From: Nigrospora sphaerica
Lineage: Eukaryota > Ascomycota > Sordariomycetes > Amphisphaeriales > Apiosporaceae
Length of the DNA: 64,000 nt
Assembly: GCA_018287875.1 (NCBI GenBank)
Contig: JAGVVL010000027.1
Span: 496,001 to 560,000, forward strand
Direction of reading: 5' to 3'
The position numbers and the translations under genes were made by a program. The notes beneath the pieces are model-generated. The model was not told where the DNA came from and searched no databases. It was given only the letters and a program-made list of their open reading frames with translations. Shown here one piece after another: positions 21,495 to 35,300 of the stretch (within the stretch, counting starts at the first letter, position 1; every line of letters starts with the position of its first letter).

Positions 21495-21514
21495 AGAGAG
21501 AGAGAGAGAGAGAG
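21495..21514. repeat. AG dinucleotide microsatellite
   Basis: A pure AG run read directly from the sequence. Confidence 0.9.
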
Positions 21515-22581
21515 CGCCCGCGCCCCCCTTTTCTGGCGTCACGGGGCTGCGCGATGGATGGAAGGAATGAAGTGGTAAACGGCCCGAAGGATGCAAACTA
21601 AGCATAATTCCCCTAAACCCCCCGACGAACGAACGGATGGACGGAGCAAATGCCAGGGCGGTCCCACAGCCGATGACAGCCCGCCAGGCTCGTCTGTTCC
21701 CGCTTCGGCTCTTTGCTTCGGTTCGCATCTGCTGCTTCCCGCGGCCCCCTCGGACGCAGGCGCTTTTCCCGTCCTCGTCCAGTGGCCTTGTTGTCCGTCC
21801 GTCTTACGTGTCCTACGGTCCTCTCGGCGTCTCCCATTCTGGCTTTGGTTGGTCAGTCTCCAGAGTGTCCACCGAGGGGGGAGTCGTATGCCTTCGTTAT
21901 CCATGAGGGTGACGTTTAGAGAGCAAAGGAAAAAGTACAGTGTCGAAGGACGAGCTAGGTATCTATCCACAGCCTGGAACCACTTGTGCCGAGAGGTAAG
22001 CCCACCCTTTCCTCCACTCTTCCATCCGGTGCCGGCAATGCAAGCGTTTGCGATCGGCCGCATAGGCCACGCAATTGATGCCTCCTGGTCCGAGAAGAAC
22101 CCCCAACTAACGAAAGAGGCCATGGCCCAACATCCCTTCTTGACGGGCGATCCTATAGTCAAATCCACTTAAGGGGTCCTAAGGCAGCGTACCAGCCCCA
22201 AAAGAGCCGCCCGCCCTTTTCTTCCGCAACCTGACGACTATCATGAAAGGAAGCCCGGAATAGAAGGTACAATCGCCCAGCATATGTGTGTGTATATGCA
22301 CTTGCGCCTGCTGGCCGTTGATTGACATCACCCCCCCCGGTCGCGCTTCCCCGGGCTTGGTTTCCGACGACTCTCTCTCACTTTCCCTCCGGCTTTTGCG
22401 TCCTGCGGCACTTGCAGCCGATGCAATGTGGCAGCCGCAGAAGGTGCTTGCCGTCGCGGCTTTTGGGTGAGTTTCCGACCTGGGTTTCGATTGCTTGGCC
22501 CCTCTTCACACCCTCCGCGAGCTTCTCCTGCATTGCATCCCGCTCTTGGCACTGTCACCCCCACACAGAAATCGCCCGCCT

Positions 22582-22598
22582 CACACACACACACACAC
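22582..22598. repeat. CA dinucleotide microsatellite
   Basis: A CA run, continuing into imperfect CTCA units, upstream of the GT90 gene. Confidence 0.88.
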
Positions 22599-22960
22599 TC
22601 ACTCACACGCCACCCATCCAAACTTTCCTTTCTCGGCCTCCCGTTCCCATGCCCGCAGGCGCCACCAGCCAAGACCCCAATTGCCCGCCGCCTCGCCCCG
22701 ATTGCTGCGTCGTCCGCTGACTCCAGCCCCGTGTCTTGGGCTGCGCGTTGCACAGAATCTTGTGCTTCTCGAGCGCCTTGCTTACCTCACGTTTCTACAC
22801 GAGTGCCGCTTTCGGTACGTTGAAATCCCCCCCATAGCATCTTTTGCATGGCCGCTTCGCCGGCGCCCGCTTTGCCTCTCCGGCTCCGTCTTCGCCTCGC
22901 CCCGTCCCGCCCCGCCCCGGCAATCGCCGACGGTCTTCTTACTCTAATCCCCCCGACCAG

Positions 22961-25845
22961 AGCGGCCCTTCCACTTCTCCATTCTCACGTGTGTGCTCCT
23001 GGGCGTTGCCCTGCGATTCTGCGCTCAGCTCGCCCCCGGTCGCCATGCGTCGCGCTACGACCTCCCACCCCAGTTTGACGCCGAGCTGCCCGGCTGGCTA
23101 AGCAACGCCCTGCGCTGCCTTCCGCCCGCCCGGCCGACGGCCCAATTGAGGAGGATTCTCGAAACCTTGTGGGCGCGACCTGTCCATGTCTTGTTCGTGG
23201 CCAGCGTCGCCGCGCGGACCGTCCTGTTCTGGCGCGTCGTGAGGACGATACAGTGTTCTTGGGACGGCCTCCCTGTAAGTTGGCATGGCCCCGCCCGGAA
23301 CCGTGCCGCGGCGGCTAACCCATCATAGGCGCTGCTCCCTTTCGTCCTCACCGTCTTCGACGCCTTCCAGATGCGGCCCATCGTCCTCCCGCGAAACGAG
23401 CTGGAAATGCCGACGCGGTCCCAAAAAGCCGGCGTCACCTCTTATGCCGTCACGGCTCTGGTGTGGGGCATCTCGGCCACGGACACCCTGTACCTTACCG
23501 AGCGCAGAACAGGGGCAATCTGCCCCCCGGGAGCCTGGGAGAGCATGATACCACTGGCGCAATTGGTCTTGCTGGCCATCGATGCTTCTATTCTGCGCCA
23601 GGTCGCAAAGATGCGCCAGCGCTCGGAAGAGAAGCACGTGTCATGGCATGTGCTGGGTGATGATTTCTTGGCCTGTGCTGGCCTGCTAGCCTTCATGGCC
23701 GTGTGGTCTTGTATCGACCGTAATTACTTACGTTGGAACCTCTTTCTCGACCCTGTTTCGGCTAGGCATCTGGTGGTAGACAGTCTCCTCGTCTCCGTGG
23801 CCTTCTTGGCCGCCACGTACCTCCTAGGCACGTTCCACCCCACGGCCGTCGCTCTGGCTGCCATGAGCGCGAGCCTTGTCTTCCACGTGGAGAGTGAAAT
23901 ATTCAAAGGGACTATGACGGCCGTGTGGGCCGCGTGGTCAGACCTCATCACTGGCGCCGTGGTTTTCCTCGGCGCGGGAATCCTGTGGCAGAACGCTCCC
24001 CAACCCCTGGGACAGCCACAGGCGGCAAGCAGCAGCTCCTCGTGCAAGACCAAGTGCGGGGGTTGTGCACTGCTGGCCTTTGCGACGGTGATTTTCCAGA
24101 TTCTGTGCCAAGAGCCGGGTCATGCGCAGTCCGAAACCATCGGCGACGTCATTTCGAATGCCACAATGGAGTCTTCGAGGTGGATGGCGAACGCGAGGAA
24201 GAGTAAGAGCTTGGACGAAGCCGTGGTCGAGTATAGTAAGAGATACAGGATGCCGCCGCCGCCTAACTTCGACAAATGGTACGCGTATGCCACTTCGGTC
24301 GACTCGCCCGTTATAGACGACTTTGGACAGATTCATTCTGACCTGCTCCCGTTCTGGGGCGTGCGACCAGCCTTGCTCCGCCAGCGAAGCGTGTACCTGT
24401 TGGAGCACCCCGACTTGTCCTTTGGTGGCATCATCGTCCGGGACGGCAAGGTCGAGGTATCCCCCCATATCCACGGCACGCACAGATGGATGATGGATGT
24501 TACCAAGGAGATGATTGAACCGTTCGCCAAGTGGCTTCCCGATATGCAGCTGGCTTTCAACTTGGACGACGAGTGTCGTGTCTCTATTCCGCACGAAAGC
24601 CGCGAAGCCTATGCTGCTGCGGGACGGGCCTCGCAGGCTCGTCTGGCGGCCAAGCCGAAGCACCGCGGCTTCAGTCTTGAGCAACAGCCGCCTTGGCCTA
24701 CCGACTACCTACAGGACACCGAGGAGAACCGGAAGCTGTGGAACAAGACGTCCCCTTGGTTCCAGAACTGGTCCAAGTCGACCATGTTCTACGAGTGGGT
24801 GGCTTCAACCTGCCCCCCTGACGCTCCGGCCAACCGCTTTCACTGGTGGAACAGGAAGGCCGAGTGCGCTGAGTGTTCGGCGCCGCACATGGCGGCCGGC
24901 GTGGTGGCGAATTGGACCCTGTCCGGGGATCTCTGCCACCAGCCCGACTTGGCCTACCTCCACGGCTTCCTCGCCGCGCCGTCCGCCCTCGTGGGCACGC
25001 GGGCCCTGCTGCCCGTCTTCAGCCAGAGCCGGCTGCACAACTTCGCCGATGTGCTGTACCCCAGCCCGTGGAACTTTGGTGATAAGGTGGTCCACGACGA
25101 GAGTCGGGACGTGCCCTGGAAAGACCAGCTAAACAGCGTCTACTGGAGGGGCGCCGCCTCGGACGGCTACGCCACCCGCGGCGCCTGGGAGGGCTTCCTT
25201 CGGGCCCGCTTCGTGCACATGGCTCGTTCCATGGGCGCCTTCCTCCAGCTACCGAGCGCCGTATCCGCCGCCGCCGCCGCCGGGCGTCCGGCGGGGACCC
25301 CCGGCGGCCCTCCCATCGCCGTCAACGTGTCCTTCGTGGGGCCGTGGTCGCGGTGCGACGGGCGCGACTGCGACCTCGAGCAGGCGGCCTTTTACGATGC
25401 CGGGGCGGGACACGGGCGCTCGCCGACGCCGCCGCCGCCGCCCGTCGGCTTCCAGGAGCACTGGCGCCACCGCCACCTCGTCGACCTCGACGGCGCCGCC
25501 TTCAGCGGCCGCTTCCTCCCGTTCCTGCGCAGCCGCGCCCTCCCCTACCGCGCCGCCCTCTTCCGCACCTGGTGGGACGAGCGCGTCCACGCATGGGCCC
25601 ACTTTGTGCCCCTCGACGTCCGCCTCGCCGACCTCTGGCGTCTCGTCGCCTACCTCGGCGGCGCCCCCGGCCCCGCCTCGGGCCCCGGCGCCGCCGCCGC
25701 CGAGCGCATCGCCGCCGACGGCCGCCGCTGGGCCGCCCGCGCCCTCCGCAAGGACGACATGCGCATCTACATGTTCCGCCTGCTGCTCGAGTGGGGCCGC
25801 CTCGTCGACGACGGCCGCGAGGAGCTCGGCTACCTGTCGCGGTGA
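22961..25845 (+). CDS. GT90 family CAP10-like membrane glycosyltransferase
   Basis: Two well-supported exons are about 22961-23274 and 23329-25845, joined by a 54 bp GTAAGT...TAG intron at a codon boundary. A 5' exon ending at 22466 is possible but unproven. The N-terminal half has about eight hydrophobic helices (ALLPFVLTVFDAF, MIPLAQLVLLAIDASIL and others). The C-terminal half is the CAP10/GT90 catalytic region: FDKWYAYA, HQPDLAYLHGF, RLHNFADVLYPSPWNF, VYWRGAASDGYATRGAWEGF and a final KDDMRIYMFRLLLEW. Cryptococcus relatives are capsule-associated and beta-1,2-xylosyltransferases, so transfer of a sugar (xylose in the best-known members) onto glycans in the Golgi is likely. A Gly/Pro-rich insert at about 25400-25450 is unusual. 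A functional link to the RiPP locus is possible but unsupported. Confidence 0.85.
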
Positions 25846-26244
25846 GGCGCCGGGACCAGCGTCGCCCTCGAAAGTTTTTTATCCTCGAAACCTTGATTCA
25901 CAGTTGCATCGCGTTCGGCGTTGATACTACGGGTGCGGGCGTTTAGCGGCATGGGTCGCTGCTTGTTTCTTGGTTTCTTTTCTTCTTTTCCAACGCAGCT
26001 CGTATACACGAAGCCACAACGAGACTGCATTCACTGCCGGGGGGCGCATCGGAATGGGGCGCGAGGCTGCTGCCGAACCAGCCGTGCACATCCAAGAGAC
26101 CGAGACGGTGCTCGTACAAAATCAACACAAGCATAATGCCGTACATTCCGTTTCATTACATCGTAGCTATACCATGGAACGTATCCCGTACATGAGGCCC
26201 TGGGGTTGACCCGAATCCAGCACTCTTGCCATCCTTGACAGGAT
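25846..26244. other. Convergent 3' region between GT90 and OPT genes
   Basis: About 400 bp between two convergent stop codons. It presumably holds both 3' UTRs. No gene was seen. Confidence 0.45.
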
Positions 26245-29200
26245 CTAACGGAACTCGCCCACGCCGGGCCCAAAGAACTCGCCCTCGCCCAGCTTCAAGA
26301 GCGTGCATGCCTTGTCCTCGCAGCCCTGGTTCTGGGCCGTGTTGCCCCACCACTCGGGCAACTCAATGCCGTTGTATTGCAGGGCGAAAAAGCAGATGAG
26401 GGCGCAAATGGCAATGGCGACGCTCCACGCCGCAGACAAGACAAAGTTGTACTTGGCCCAGAAGGCCAGGTAGCGCTGCTTGGTGAAGACCCACGAGAGG
26501 TAGCCGATGGGCAGGGCGGGCAGGAAGTAGCTCAGGTTGTAGGGGGCCCAGTTGATAGGGCCATAGACCAACACGACCGGGTGGATCTGGCGCAGAATCG
26601 CGTTCTTGGGGAAGCGGCGCTGGATGTAGTAGATGCCGCCGGCGATGACGACGCCGAGCGGCCATCCGATCAGCGTAGCCGTGTAGGGGGCGCCGGCGCC
26701 GAAAACGCGCGAGGGGCCGATGGTACCCCACATGACCGACGCCGTGAAGAAGGTGTTGATGCCCGGGCACGTGAAGCGGAAGGGCGCGTCGGCGGTGCAG
26801 ATCTTGGGCAGCGACATCTGGAAGTTGAGGATGGCGGTGCAGACCAAGGTGGACACGAGCGTCGCGATCATCTGCGCCCAGAAGGTCTGCCGCGGCGGAA
26901 TCTTGATGTAGTGCGCCATCTTAAGGTCGTTGGTGAACCAGATGGCGTGCGCGCACGTCACGTAGCCGAAAGACTTGAAGAAGTTGAGCGACGTGGCATT
27001 GCCCTCGACCCACGCGCCGCCGATGAACTCGGCCAGCACGTTGAGCGTCACCTCGATACCCGTCATCGACTTGACGATACCCACGGGGACGATGAAGATG
27101 AGGCAGAGCACCAGACCGTAGAAAACGACGCCCGGGCTCGTGTTGGTCGGGTACGCCGCCACGCCCGCCACGCCAAAGGCGATGGCCACGACCAAGCAGA
27201 TGCCGTACCACCACTCGGGCACCTCCTTGTAGCGCTGCATCAGGCGGTTGTGTACATCCTGGTACTGGCCGGCCTCATTCTGGCCCTTCTTGCGGAACGA
27301 GCCTATGAGGCTCTTGACTAGAAGACGAGCGCGTTAGCTTTTTCCCTCCCACGAGCCCCTTCAAACCTCCAGACGCCGTGGGGTAGTTACGTACAGCCCA
27401 TCTTGACCTCGAACCAGTGGTTGAGAACAATGTAAGTCAGCGTCGCCGTGTAAACGGCAAAGAAGAAGATATAAACCATCAAGTTGCCCGCCGCCATGTA
27501 GGCAGGAGAGTAATTCCGGTACTTCTCCACGTCGAGCATGCCTTGCGAGTCAGTAGCGCGCGACACGTTGTAGAGCGCGCCCGTGTTGTCGTAGACGCGG
27601 TTTGAGTTGATGGGCAGGTAGCCCGTGTTCCAGGTGTTTGTGTACCAGATAGCCGCGAGAACGGGCATCGTGAGCACCATGCCCAGGACCTTGTTGGCCG
27701 TGGAAAAGAAGGGCACCATCAGCGGGTCCGTGTTGTCGTACGCCATCAGAGTGTTCCAGTCAAAGGTAGAAAGGGGGTTCAACTACCGAGACGGCCAGTC
27801 AGTCGCATGCAAACACAGGGAGGAGGAGTGGCCCACTCACGCCTAGGCCGTTGTTGAAGCCCGTGATAACATTCAGGTTCAGGTTGTTCGGCGCGATCCA
27901 CGTCATCCAGCTGAAGATGCTGAGGACGGGGAAGATGTAGTACGGGAACCAGTAGTAAACAAACATGGCGGCGAAAGCCACCACGAAGAACTTGTATCGA
28001 GACATCGAGTACATCTTGTTGAACCATCCCTTGACCGGGCTGTTGGTGTCGTCGTGGAACGACTGGTTGAGCGCAATGGTGACGAGCGAGGCCGGCCAGC
28101 TGCGGGTTCATTAGCCGACGAAGCACACGTCACGGCCTAGTGTCGCCGACTTACACGCAGTACGAGGGGTAAACCAGGAAGCGGCGAGCAATGCCTGCCA
28201 TTCCGTAGCCGATGAAGTTGGTGCCCAAAGCCAAGAGGATTTGGTAGCTGAAGCTGCCAGCCCACGCCTGGTTGTAGTAGTTGGGCAACTTCTGGACCCA
28301 AATAATGTTGGCCGTGTAGGGCGCGTGAAAGCCCACATTAGCCATGATGGTGATCAGCATGTGTTCCTTCTTGTTGAAGGGGCCTAAAAGAGCACACGGT
28401 CAGCGTCAATTGAGAACCACGCCCCGCGCAGAGTCGGGTTCCAGGGGCTTACCAGGGTTCAGGCTGTGACGGGTGCCAAACAGCGTAACGCCCCAGTCGG
28501 GGAGAAAACTCTCGAAGAATTTGCCGCAGGGGTAGGCCAGCAGCTGGGCGACGTTCGCCTGAAGATAGATGGCGGGCTGACGGGGGTCGAAGAACTGGTT
28601 GATGAAACCCAGGGCTCCGGCAAAGAAGATGCCAATCACCCAAGCACGAATCGTAGAGCAGGGCATGGTGGGGTCGTCACGGTTGCTCACAACGGCGCGC
28701 ACTTCGGAGTAGGGGCTGTTGTTGGTGATCATGGCGGCTTCGAGCTTCATCTCGTAGATGAGGTCCTCGTGTTTCTCGGGGTTCTCAAAAACGTCATCGT
28801 TGCCTGTCGCGTCGGGTTAGCCTGGACGCACGGGCGGCGCGACGGGGATGGCTTACCGAGGAACTGCTCAATCTTTTCAATGATGGCAATAGGGAAGTTG
28901 GGGTCCCGGTGGTGGATCTTGTGGACATTGGTCATCAGGGCGCGGACCTCGTCGAGGGTCATGTTGCCAGCGACGGCCTTGGCTTCGGCGTAGTCCTCGT
29001 CGGTCATGTTGAAATCACTGCGACCCGTCGGTCAGCACGAGGGGGGAGGGAATGCGCTCCGGCAGGCATGGACGCTTACTGTTCGATTTCAACATCAAGC
29101 GGCTGGTCCGTGGCGACCGGGCCCTTCTCGCCGTGCTGTGCGCCATTAGCTGTGTGTCGCGGGCGTGGTTGCCGATGGCGTGGGGAAGGGGATAGTACCG

Positions 29201-29348
29201 ATGCGGTCTTCTCAAGAACACCGCCCACCCGGCCCGAGGGCGGTGTGGACGGCGACGGGGTCTTCTCAATAACGTTGGACATGACGGGCGTCAGTGCGTC
29301 CTTGGTATTGACAACGGGCCTCTCGAAGGGGTGAGTAGGAGAGATCAA
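26245..29348 (-). CDS. OPT family oligopeptide transporter
   Basis: Seven exons on the minus strand (29348-29080, 29017-28857, 28803-28453, 28383-28155, 28099-27841, 27782-27395, 27317-26245) join in phase to give 909 residues. Family landmarks include SEVRAVVSNRDDPTMPCSTIR, FFDPRQPAIYLQANVAQLLAYPCG, FNKKEHMLITIMANV, a GYGMAGIARRFLVYPS segment, SRYKFFVVAF and PPRQTFWAQMIATLVSTLVCTAI. There are roughly 14-16 membrane segments and a polar N-terminus of about 100 residues. OPT proteins are proton-coupled importers of small peptides, glutathione-like compounds or metal chelates. The exact substrate is not deducible. It lies 6 kb from the RiPP precursor, so a role in handling short peptides is conceivable, but OPT genes are common in fungi. 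A later in-frame ATG at about 29282 is an alternative start. Confidence 0.93.
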
Positions 29349-32300
29349 AGGGCCGTCATGGCACGCCGGAGGGGACGTCGGGGTATTAAGGCCGGCTGGT
29401 TATCAGCAGGCGACGGCGAGGAGGATTGCAACGGTCGGCCTATCAGTGAATTGCCTGACGAGCTTCCGTAATAGGCAAAAAGGAATGGAGGGGAGCATGG
29501 GTCCTGGTCCTGGCCAGCTCCCCGTCATGGATCTCGTAGGGTGCAGTTGGGCTAGTAGGGGTGCAAAGCGAAGGGCGTCCGGCAGGGTGGACGGGTCAGG
29601 CCTACCCCAGCACCGTGTAGACGCGAGCGGGCACACGGGCAGAGGCCCGGGAGTGGAAGAGGTACCTCTGGAAAGGCGCCCACACGTATCGAGCATGAGA
29701 TGTGCGCTGCAATAACGCGGGCGTACGGGGGGGCGGGCCACATCATGCGACCATACCCCGGAGGCGATGGCTTGATTGCTGCTAGCAGAAATTGACTTGT
29801 TGGTGCGGGGGTCTTTAGCAGGGTCGTCCGTCGCCATCCATCCCTGGGCGACCGGCCGGACGGGGTATTGTCCTCCATGCCTGCCCCATGTATTTTGGGG
29901 ATGGCTGAAGAAGAAGTGGCCTGGGGGAGGAAGACGAGCAGCACTTGCCTCTCCCTCTTTCCTCTTCTCTTGCTGTCTTTATCTGTCTCTATCCACTTGT
30001 CACTTGTTCATCCCACCCGAGTCTTGAATCGCGAAGTACTGAGTAGTGGCCCCCCCCTCCATCCCTTGTCATGAGCCCCCATTCATTGCCATGAGGCTGG
30101 AGGGCTGGTTGCGGATACGCGCGCACGGGCACGACCGAAGCTAATTTCGCCCGCCTAACTTTAATGCGCATGGTATTCGGTAGTAGTTGCGGTGGTAGGA
30201 AGCCATGGGCGGCCGTCAAGAGCAGATGGCAGTGCGTGGTCGCAGCCACCGCGATTCGCATGCAGAGGTCACAGCGGCAGCCGCTGCAGCTGTAGCAAAC
30301 CAGCTAGGCGTGCGGTGGTTTCTCGGTGTCATTCAGGATAGTGTATCGCCTTCGGAGGCGGAAGCGAGCTAGGCTTTCTGCTGGCTTCTTGGCCGCTTGG
30401 CCGCATGCGCGACGGCGCTGGGCTTTCGAGAGCCACGAGCAAGCGGCAACACGGCAAACCCCCAATAATTATGGCTGGACGGGGGCGACGAGGGGGGGGC
30501 AACCCTTGTAAGGATCCTGGTCCCCTAGTGATGTACAAGCTTCTCGGCAACACGACTCAAGACGTCTTGGGGCCTGCTAAGCACTTATTGGCCGATGCTT
30601 AGCAAGGGAAGCTCAGCATCGGTGGCCAGCCACCCGGCCCTTGGCCGACTTGGCCACCATTGGCATGGGACCTCTCCCTCCAACCCCTGCATCGCGCAAC
30701 AAGTGCGAGCCATTCTGGGCGTGCAGACTCGGTGTCATGCCAGTCTTGCCTGTGGACGGCGTGCTGCCAATTGCCTTCAACCCGCACGACGGCTGTCCAT
30801 GGTTTGGTTAGCAGCCGGCCCTACCGACCTGGCTAGTCTCGGGAGCACGCGCGCCATGTCTTTCATCCAACGGCCACATGGGAAGCTCCCGCCGTCCATC
30901 GGCTCTGCTGCGGCCGAACTTCTCGAAGGAGGAGGGGCCCAGGAGCCCGCGTGCATGCATGGACATACGACATACGGCGTGCGCGCGTGCGTGTGTGCAT
31001 GTGTGTGTATGACAGCGCCAGCCTGTACACCAATGGGTGGTAAAAGGGGGGGGGGGTTTGGTACAAGCCGAGGTTCGGTCTCGCGGGTACGACTAAGAAA
31101 CGAATGCAACGTTCCGACAAGGCCAGAGGACGTGGGGAGAAAGGCAAAACCCAAGGGCCGGACGTGCCGGCCTCCCCAGGCAGCTTCACACTCGCACCTG
31201 GCGGGTGCCCTGATTGGCGGGAGCGCTTCCGGTCAAGAACGGCGATAATCGGTCGCACTGGCGACCCGATCGCACGGGACCAATTGAACGCTGTGCGGAT
31301 TGGAAGGCCATCCAGTGCCCCCCTATCGGCTCCCAAACAGGCAACTTCCTCCTCCTATGGCGGGGAAAGTTCCTGGCGGGTTCACCTGATTGTGTTGCGT
31401 GGTTTGGCGAGGTGATGTCGTGTGCCTCTCCAATGGCTGTCTGCCTTCCTAAATCGGTTGGCACCGGCGGACGCCACAGTATCACAGGAGACGGGAAGGA
31501 GCCATCCCGAGCTAGGAACCTAAAGTAAGGGATACCTAGTTGTAACGGGCACCTTTCTTCCCCCCACCGTGGGCGTCTAATCAACTCACTACGACCAAAC
31601 CAACTAGTGCCGTGTAAAGACAAGCACGCGCTTTCTTTTCGCCTCGTCGACGATTGGTGACTTGGGGGGTAAGAGAATGCAAGTCTGGAAGCAACTCGAA
31701 GACAGTGCCAGCGTTATACCCGACGACGCCATGCCTAGGCAGGGCAATTCCCAGAACCCATCAGTGGAGGCAAGGGGCGCACGCCGTGGCGCACGATAAC
31801 GAGTTCGCCTCCATTTTCCTTCTACTGTAGCAGGCCGGTTCGCCGGTAAACAATCCACATCTGGAAGGAAGCTTGCCTTTGTTATCACTAGATCCAGCCT
31901 CCAATACCACCGCCGGCAATGCGGCTACCTGGGCGGGTAGTTAGCTAGGTTGTCAGATACATGCCGGGGCCCGTCTCGCTGTATCTCCAGCCCCAGCCAG
32001 ATTCAACCTCGTCCGTAGCAGCCGTGGCCGCCTCTTCGGCCCGGCTCAGATCGCCAGTCAATTGGCCCACCCGCGACGGAGCCGTACACCACCATCGTCC
32101 CTTGGAGTGCTGAAGTGCCCATGGATGAGACTCATGAACGTCCAGTACATAGGTCCATCCTCGGATCGGTTCCCGAGGAAAGTTCCCCCGCCATCGGCCC
32201 CGCAATCTGGTCCAGGAGAGCCTTACCAGTTCGCAAGGCGGCCGTCGCCAGGAAGTATCCTGGTGGATCGCAAGTCAGCCAGTGCACCGCCGGCCCCCGT

Positions 32301-35300
32301 CGGTCGGGTCACCGTGACGCTGCTCTCGTCCCTTTGTCCCAGTCCTGATAGCAGGAAACGGGTCTGTCCGGGACCAGCAATGGAGCCCGAGCTCAACCAT
32401 GGCGGAAAGCTATCTCCATTATTGTGGGCGCCTGTTCACCCCAATTGGGCGGTACAGTGCCTTCATTGCCGCTCCGCAGCACCAAGCGCAACCTCAGCAT
32501 CGCTACTTGGGACAGAAATAACACTTGCGCCGCAAGGGAGCGCGCTACCCACTGAAACGCCCTACGCTCTTTTGTCATCCAAAGCCCGGAGGGGCCCGGC
32601 TCCATACAATCAGGCGAACCGGCCCTCCCTCCAGCGCCAGGACCATCGTACGAGCCTCGGAGCCGGCGCCGGATCGGACCCCGCGCTGCCAAAAAGCGGC
32701 AAGTTGGGCAAGCGCCGTGTTGTCAAGACGATACCCCCATTGTCAGTGCTCCTTAGTATCGCCGCCCGCCAAACGCGTGCTGATCCGGGTGATACCGCGC
32801 GAGGCACACGGAAGAAGCGCCGCCCTCGACTGATTGGGGGAAGGCCCACCACATGGCGTGGGATTTTATCCCGCTGGACCACTACCCCAACTTGGGATGT
32901 GACGGGATTATTTCATGGCACCTCCTGATGTCGTTGTCAGCGGCAATCCTACGCTTGCTTCGAGATGCTCTGTGGGAGATGACGTAGCAAAAACCAAGTC
33001 GGCCATGGTGATTTACCCGATGTGCCATTGGTCGATGGCGAGTGATTGCGGAAAGGGAGGAGAGGTGAAGCCATCGGGCTCTGGTTCTTTCTCCGCTTCA
33101 CTGGGTGGTTGGAGAACGTATGACACCCCTCAAGTTCTAGGCTCGGGTTCTGGACCAATGCCCGCCCACCCTGGTTTGAAAAAGGCCGGGGCTCGCTTCA
33201 ACGAAGACGGAGGGCGTAGGCGCCACTCGGTTACGTTAAGATGCAAATAGACAGCGAATCAACCCGGGGCCAGCAAAATGACCTTACGGATTGAGAGTTC
33301 CGCATTCAGCTCGGGCCGTTGGGGCTCCAGTTTGCAGTGGTGGATAAGGGAGGTGGGGTGGGTGATTGGAGGGGAGCAGAACGACGAGGGTCTCCGCGAT
33401 AAGGACGCCAGGGATGATGGACATGGTTCTAGCCCGTGCCCTCGGTGTCATCGTATCTACACTGAATGCAGTGTTGGCAAAGCCGTTGTTCCCACACCGT
33501 GCGTCGTGGAATCGCAGTTGCAAAGACGCCGACTCGCCCGTCGGCCGCTGGTCCGGTAACCGGAAGGCATCGCTTCGTTCTCTGCGCCGGTCCAACTTGG
33601 GTGGTGGGTGGTGGTGTGGGAGCCTGGCTCGCCTGGGGCCGGAATGGAAGCCAAGGCCGGCGAACCCGGCCTTTTGCCACGCCGTAAAGCTTATCTTCGG
33701 TACGCCAAACGCCAGTTGCGTGGCATCCTGACATCCAAGACTCTTGGAAAACGCCCGGCAAGACTTGGAAGAAGCTTGTCGCGACCACGAGGGCGCTTGG
33801 CTTCTCCCTCCCACGTTCTAGCTCGCCCTCGATTCCGAGGGGTGGGCACCCCCGCGAGGAGGGGGTGCGCGTGTGCGGCCTTGGCTGCTTGCTGTCGACC
33901 GTCGCAACGCCCGCGCTTCTCGGTTGCCGGCAACAGCTGAAACGAAGGCAGGTCTGAGGGGATCCGAAGCCCGAAGCAAGCGCAGCCCCGGCGCCTAGGG
34001 CACGTCGCAATCAGTGGAATCGCCTTCGCCGCCAGGGGCAGGCAGAGCGAGCTAGGTCGGATGAAGAAGGCGAGACTTGTGTGGCCGTGTATAAGAGAGA
34101 GAGGTCAGTACCTCGGGTTGCTTTGGGGTGAACGGTGATGTTGGGGCAGGCGGTCCGCCCCCGCAGAACGGTGCAAGGTGCGTGATGGGTACCTCTTTGA
34201 TACCGTCGACGCATCGCGTGCCTTGATTATCTACCTACCGCAGTTATTCTTTGGTGGTTAAATGAAGTATGAAAGTACCCCAGCTAGCTCAGCAGCGGTA
34301 AACTCGCCAACGTCGGTGTCCTGTCGTTACGAATACGTTGTCTGTTGTGTGGGATGGCCCTTGGTAACGTCACTTGGGTTTCCGCTCCTGGGGGCCACGG
34401 CTCTGTGGTGTGTAGGGCTGCTTCGATGCCGGGCGGCGCTGACTCTGTGCGTAGCTAGACTATCCTTTCCGTCCCAGTCTCAGTAATAGTTTGTAGTTCT
34501 TTGCACTTGACGTCTCTGTTCAGCTCCCATCTACACTTATCTTACAACTCCATTATTTCGCACCACGGTTTATCTTGCACCACTGTTGACCTTACATCTC
34601 TGTTCAGCTTACCTCTCTGTTTACCTTACACGCTGTGTACCCTCGACCAATATGTATATTTATTGATGAGGTGAAGCATGGGGTCAGAGCCATGTGTAGA
34701 GGAAGGCGTGCCCCTCTGCTAGTCCTGGCAGCGAGGGGCAGCAGATGTATTGCTCTATCTGCCGAATCAGCCATAATGTACCGCGCAGGACCCGTCCAAT
34801 AAAGATCTTGTACCTCCAGTTCTGGACCCAGGGTGCTCTCCACGCATCAAATGCTGGACTCAATCCGGCCACGGAGACTTCGACTGATATCGCAAGATGT
34901 TCCGACATCTCCAGAACGACCGATGCACATGCTGCGAACACCGAAACACATAGTCCACTGCCGGAAGACGCGAAGGCACCAGGCCCAATGGGCGAAGTTC
35001 GACCCCGAACCGAAAACCCTAGAGGAATACTGGCAATGGCTAATACACGATCCGGAAAAGTTCCAGCTCTTTGTGACTGATGCGTGCCACCACGGGGGGG
35101 GGACAATAACCTAGTCTGCTAAACTGGATACCGTGTACATACATAGGCTATTAAGAACAGGATCTGTCAACTGGCAGGTCCCCTACCTTTTACGCATCAG
35201 TGACGCTAAATAAATACTATGAACACATATGTCCATCACCGTTAGGTCGTAGAGGGTAATCCGCATGGACCAGTATCTATCGAGACGGAGAAAGCGCTTG

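Larger units (their letters stand above)
19992..22960. other. Long GC-rich, low-complexity intergenic region
   Basis: No gene is supported in this 3 kb. It contains simple repeats, including an AG run at about 21495-21514 and a CA run at about 22582-22598. The last 550 bp probably contain the 5' exon and promoter of the GT90 gene: an ATG at 22421 or 22426 followed by a GTGAGT donor at 22467 is a candidate first exon. Confidence 0.4.

Noticed and set aside
32062..32928. A 288-codon plus-strand frame
   Set aside because: No recognisable domain, Pro/Arg/Ser-rich, with contradictory open frames on the other strand and no splice-supported extension.
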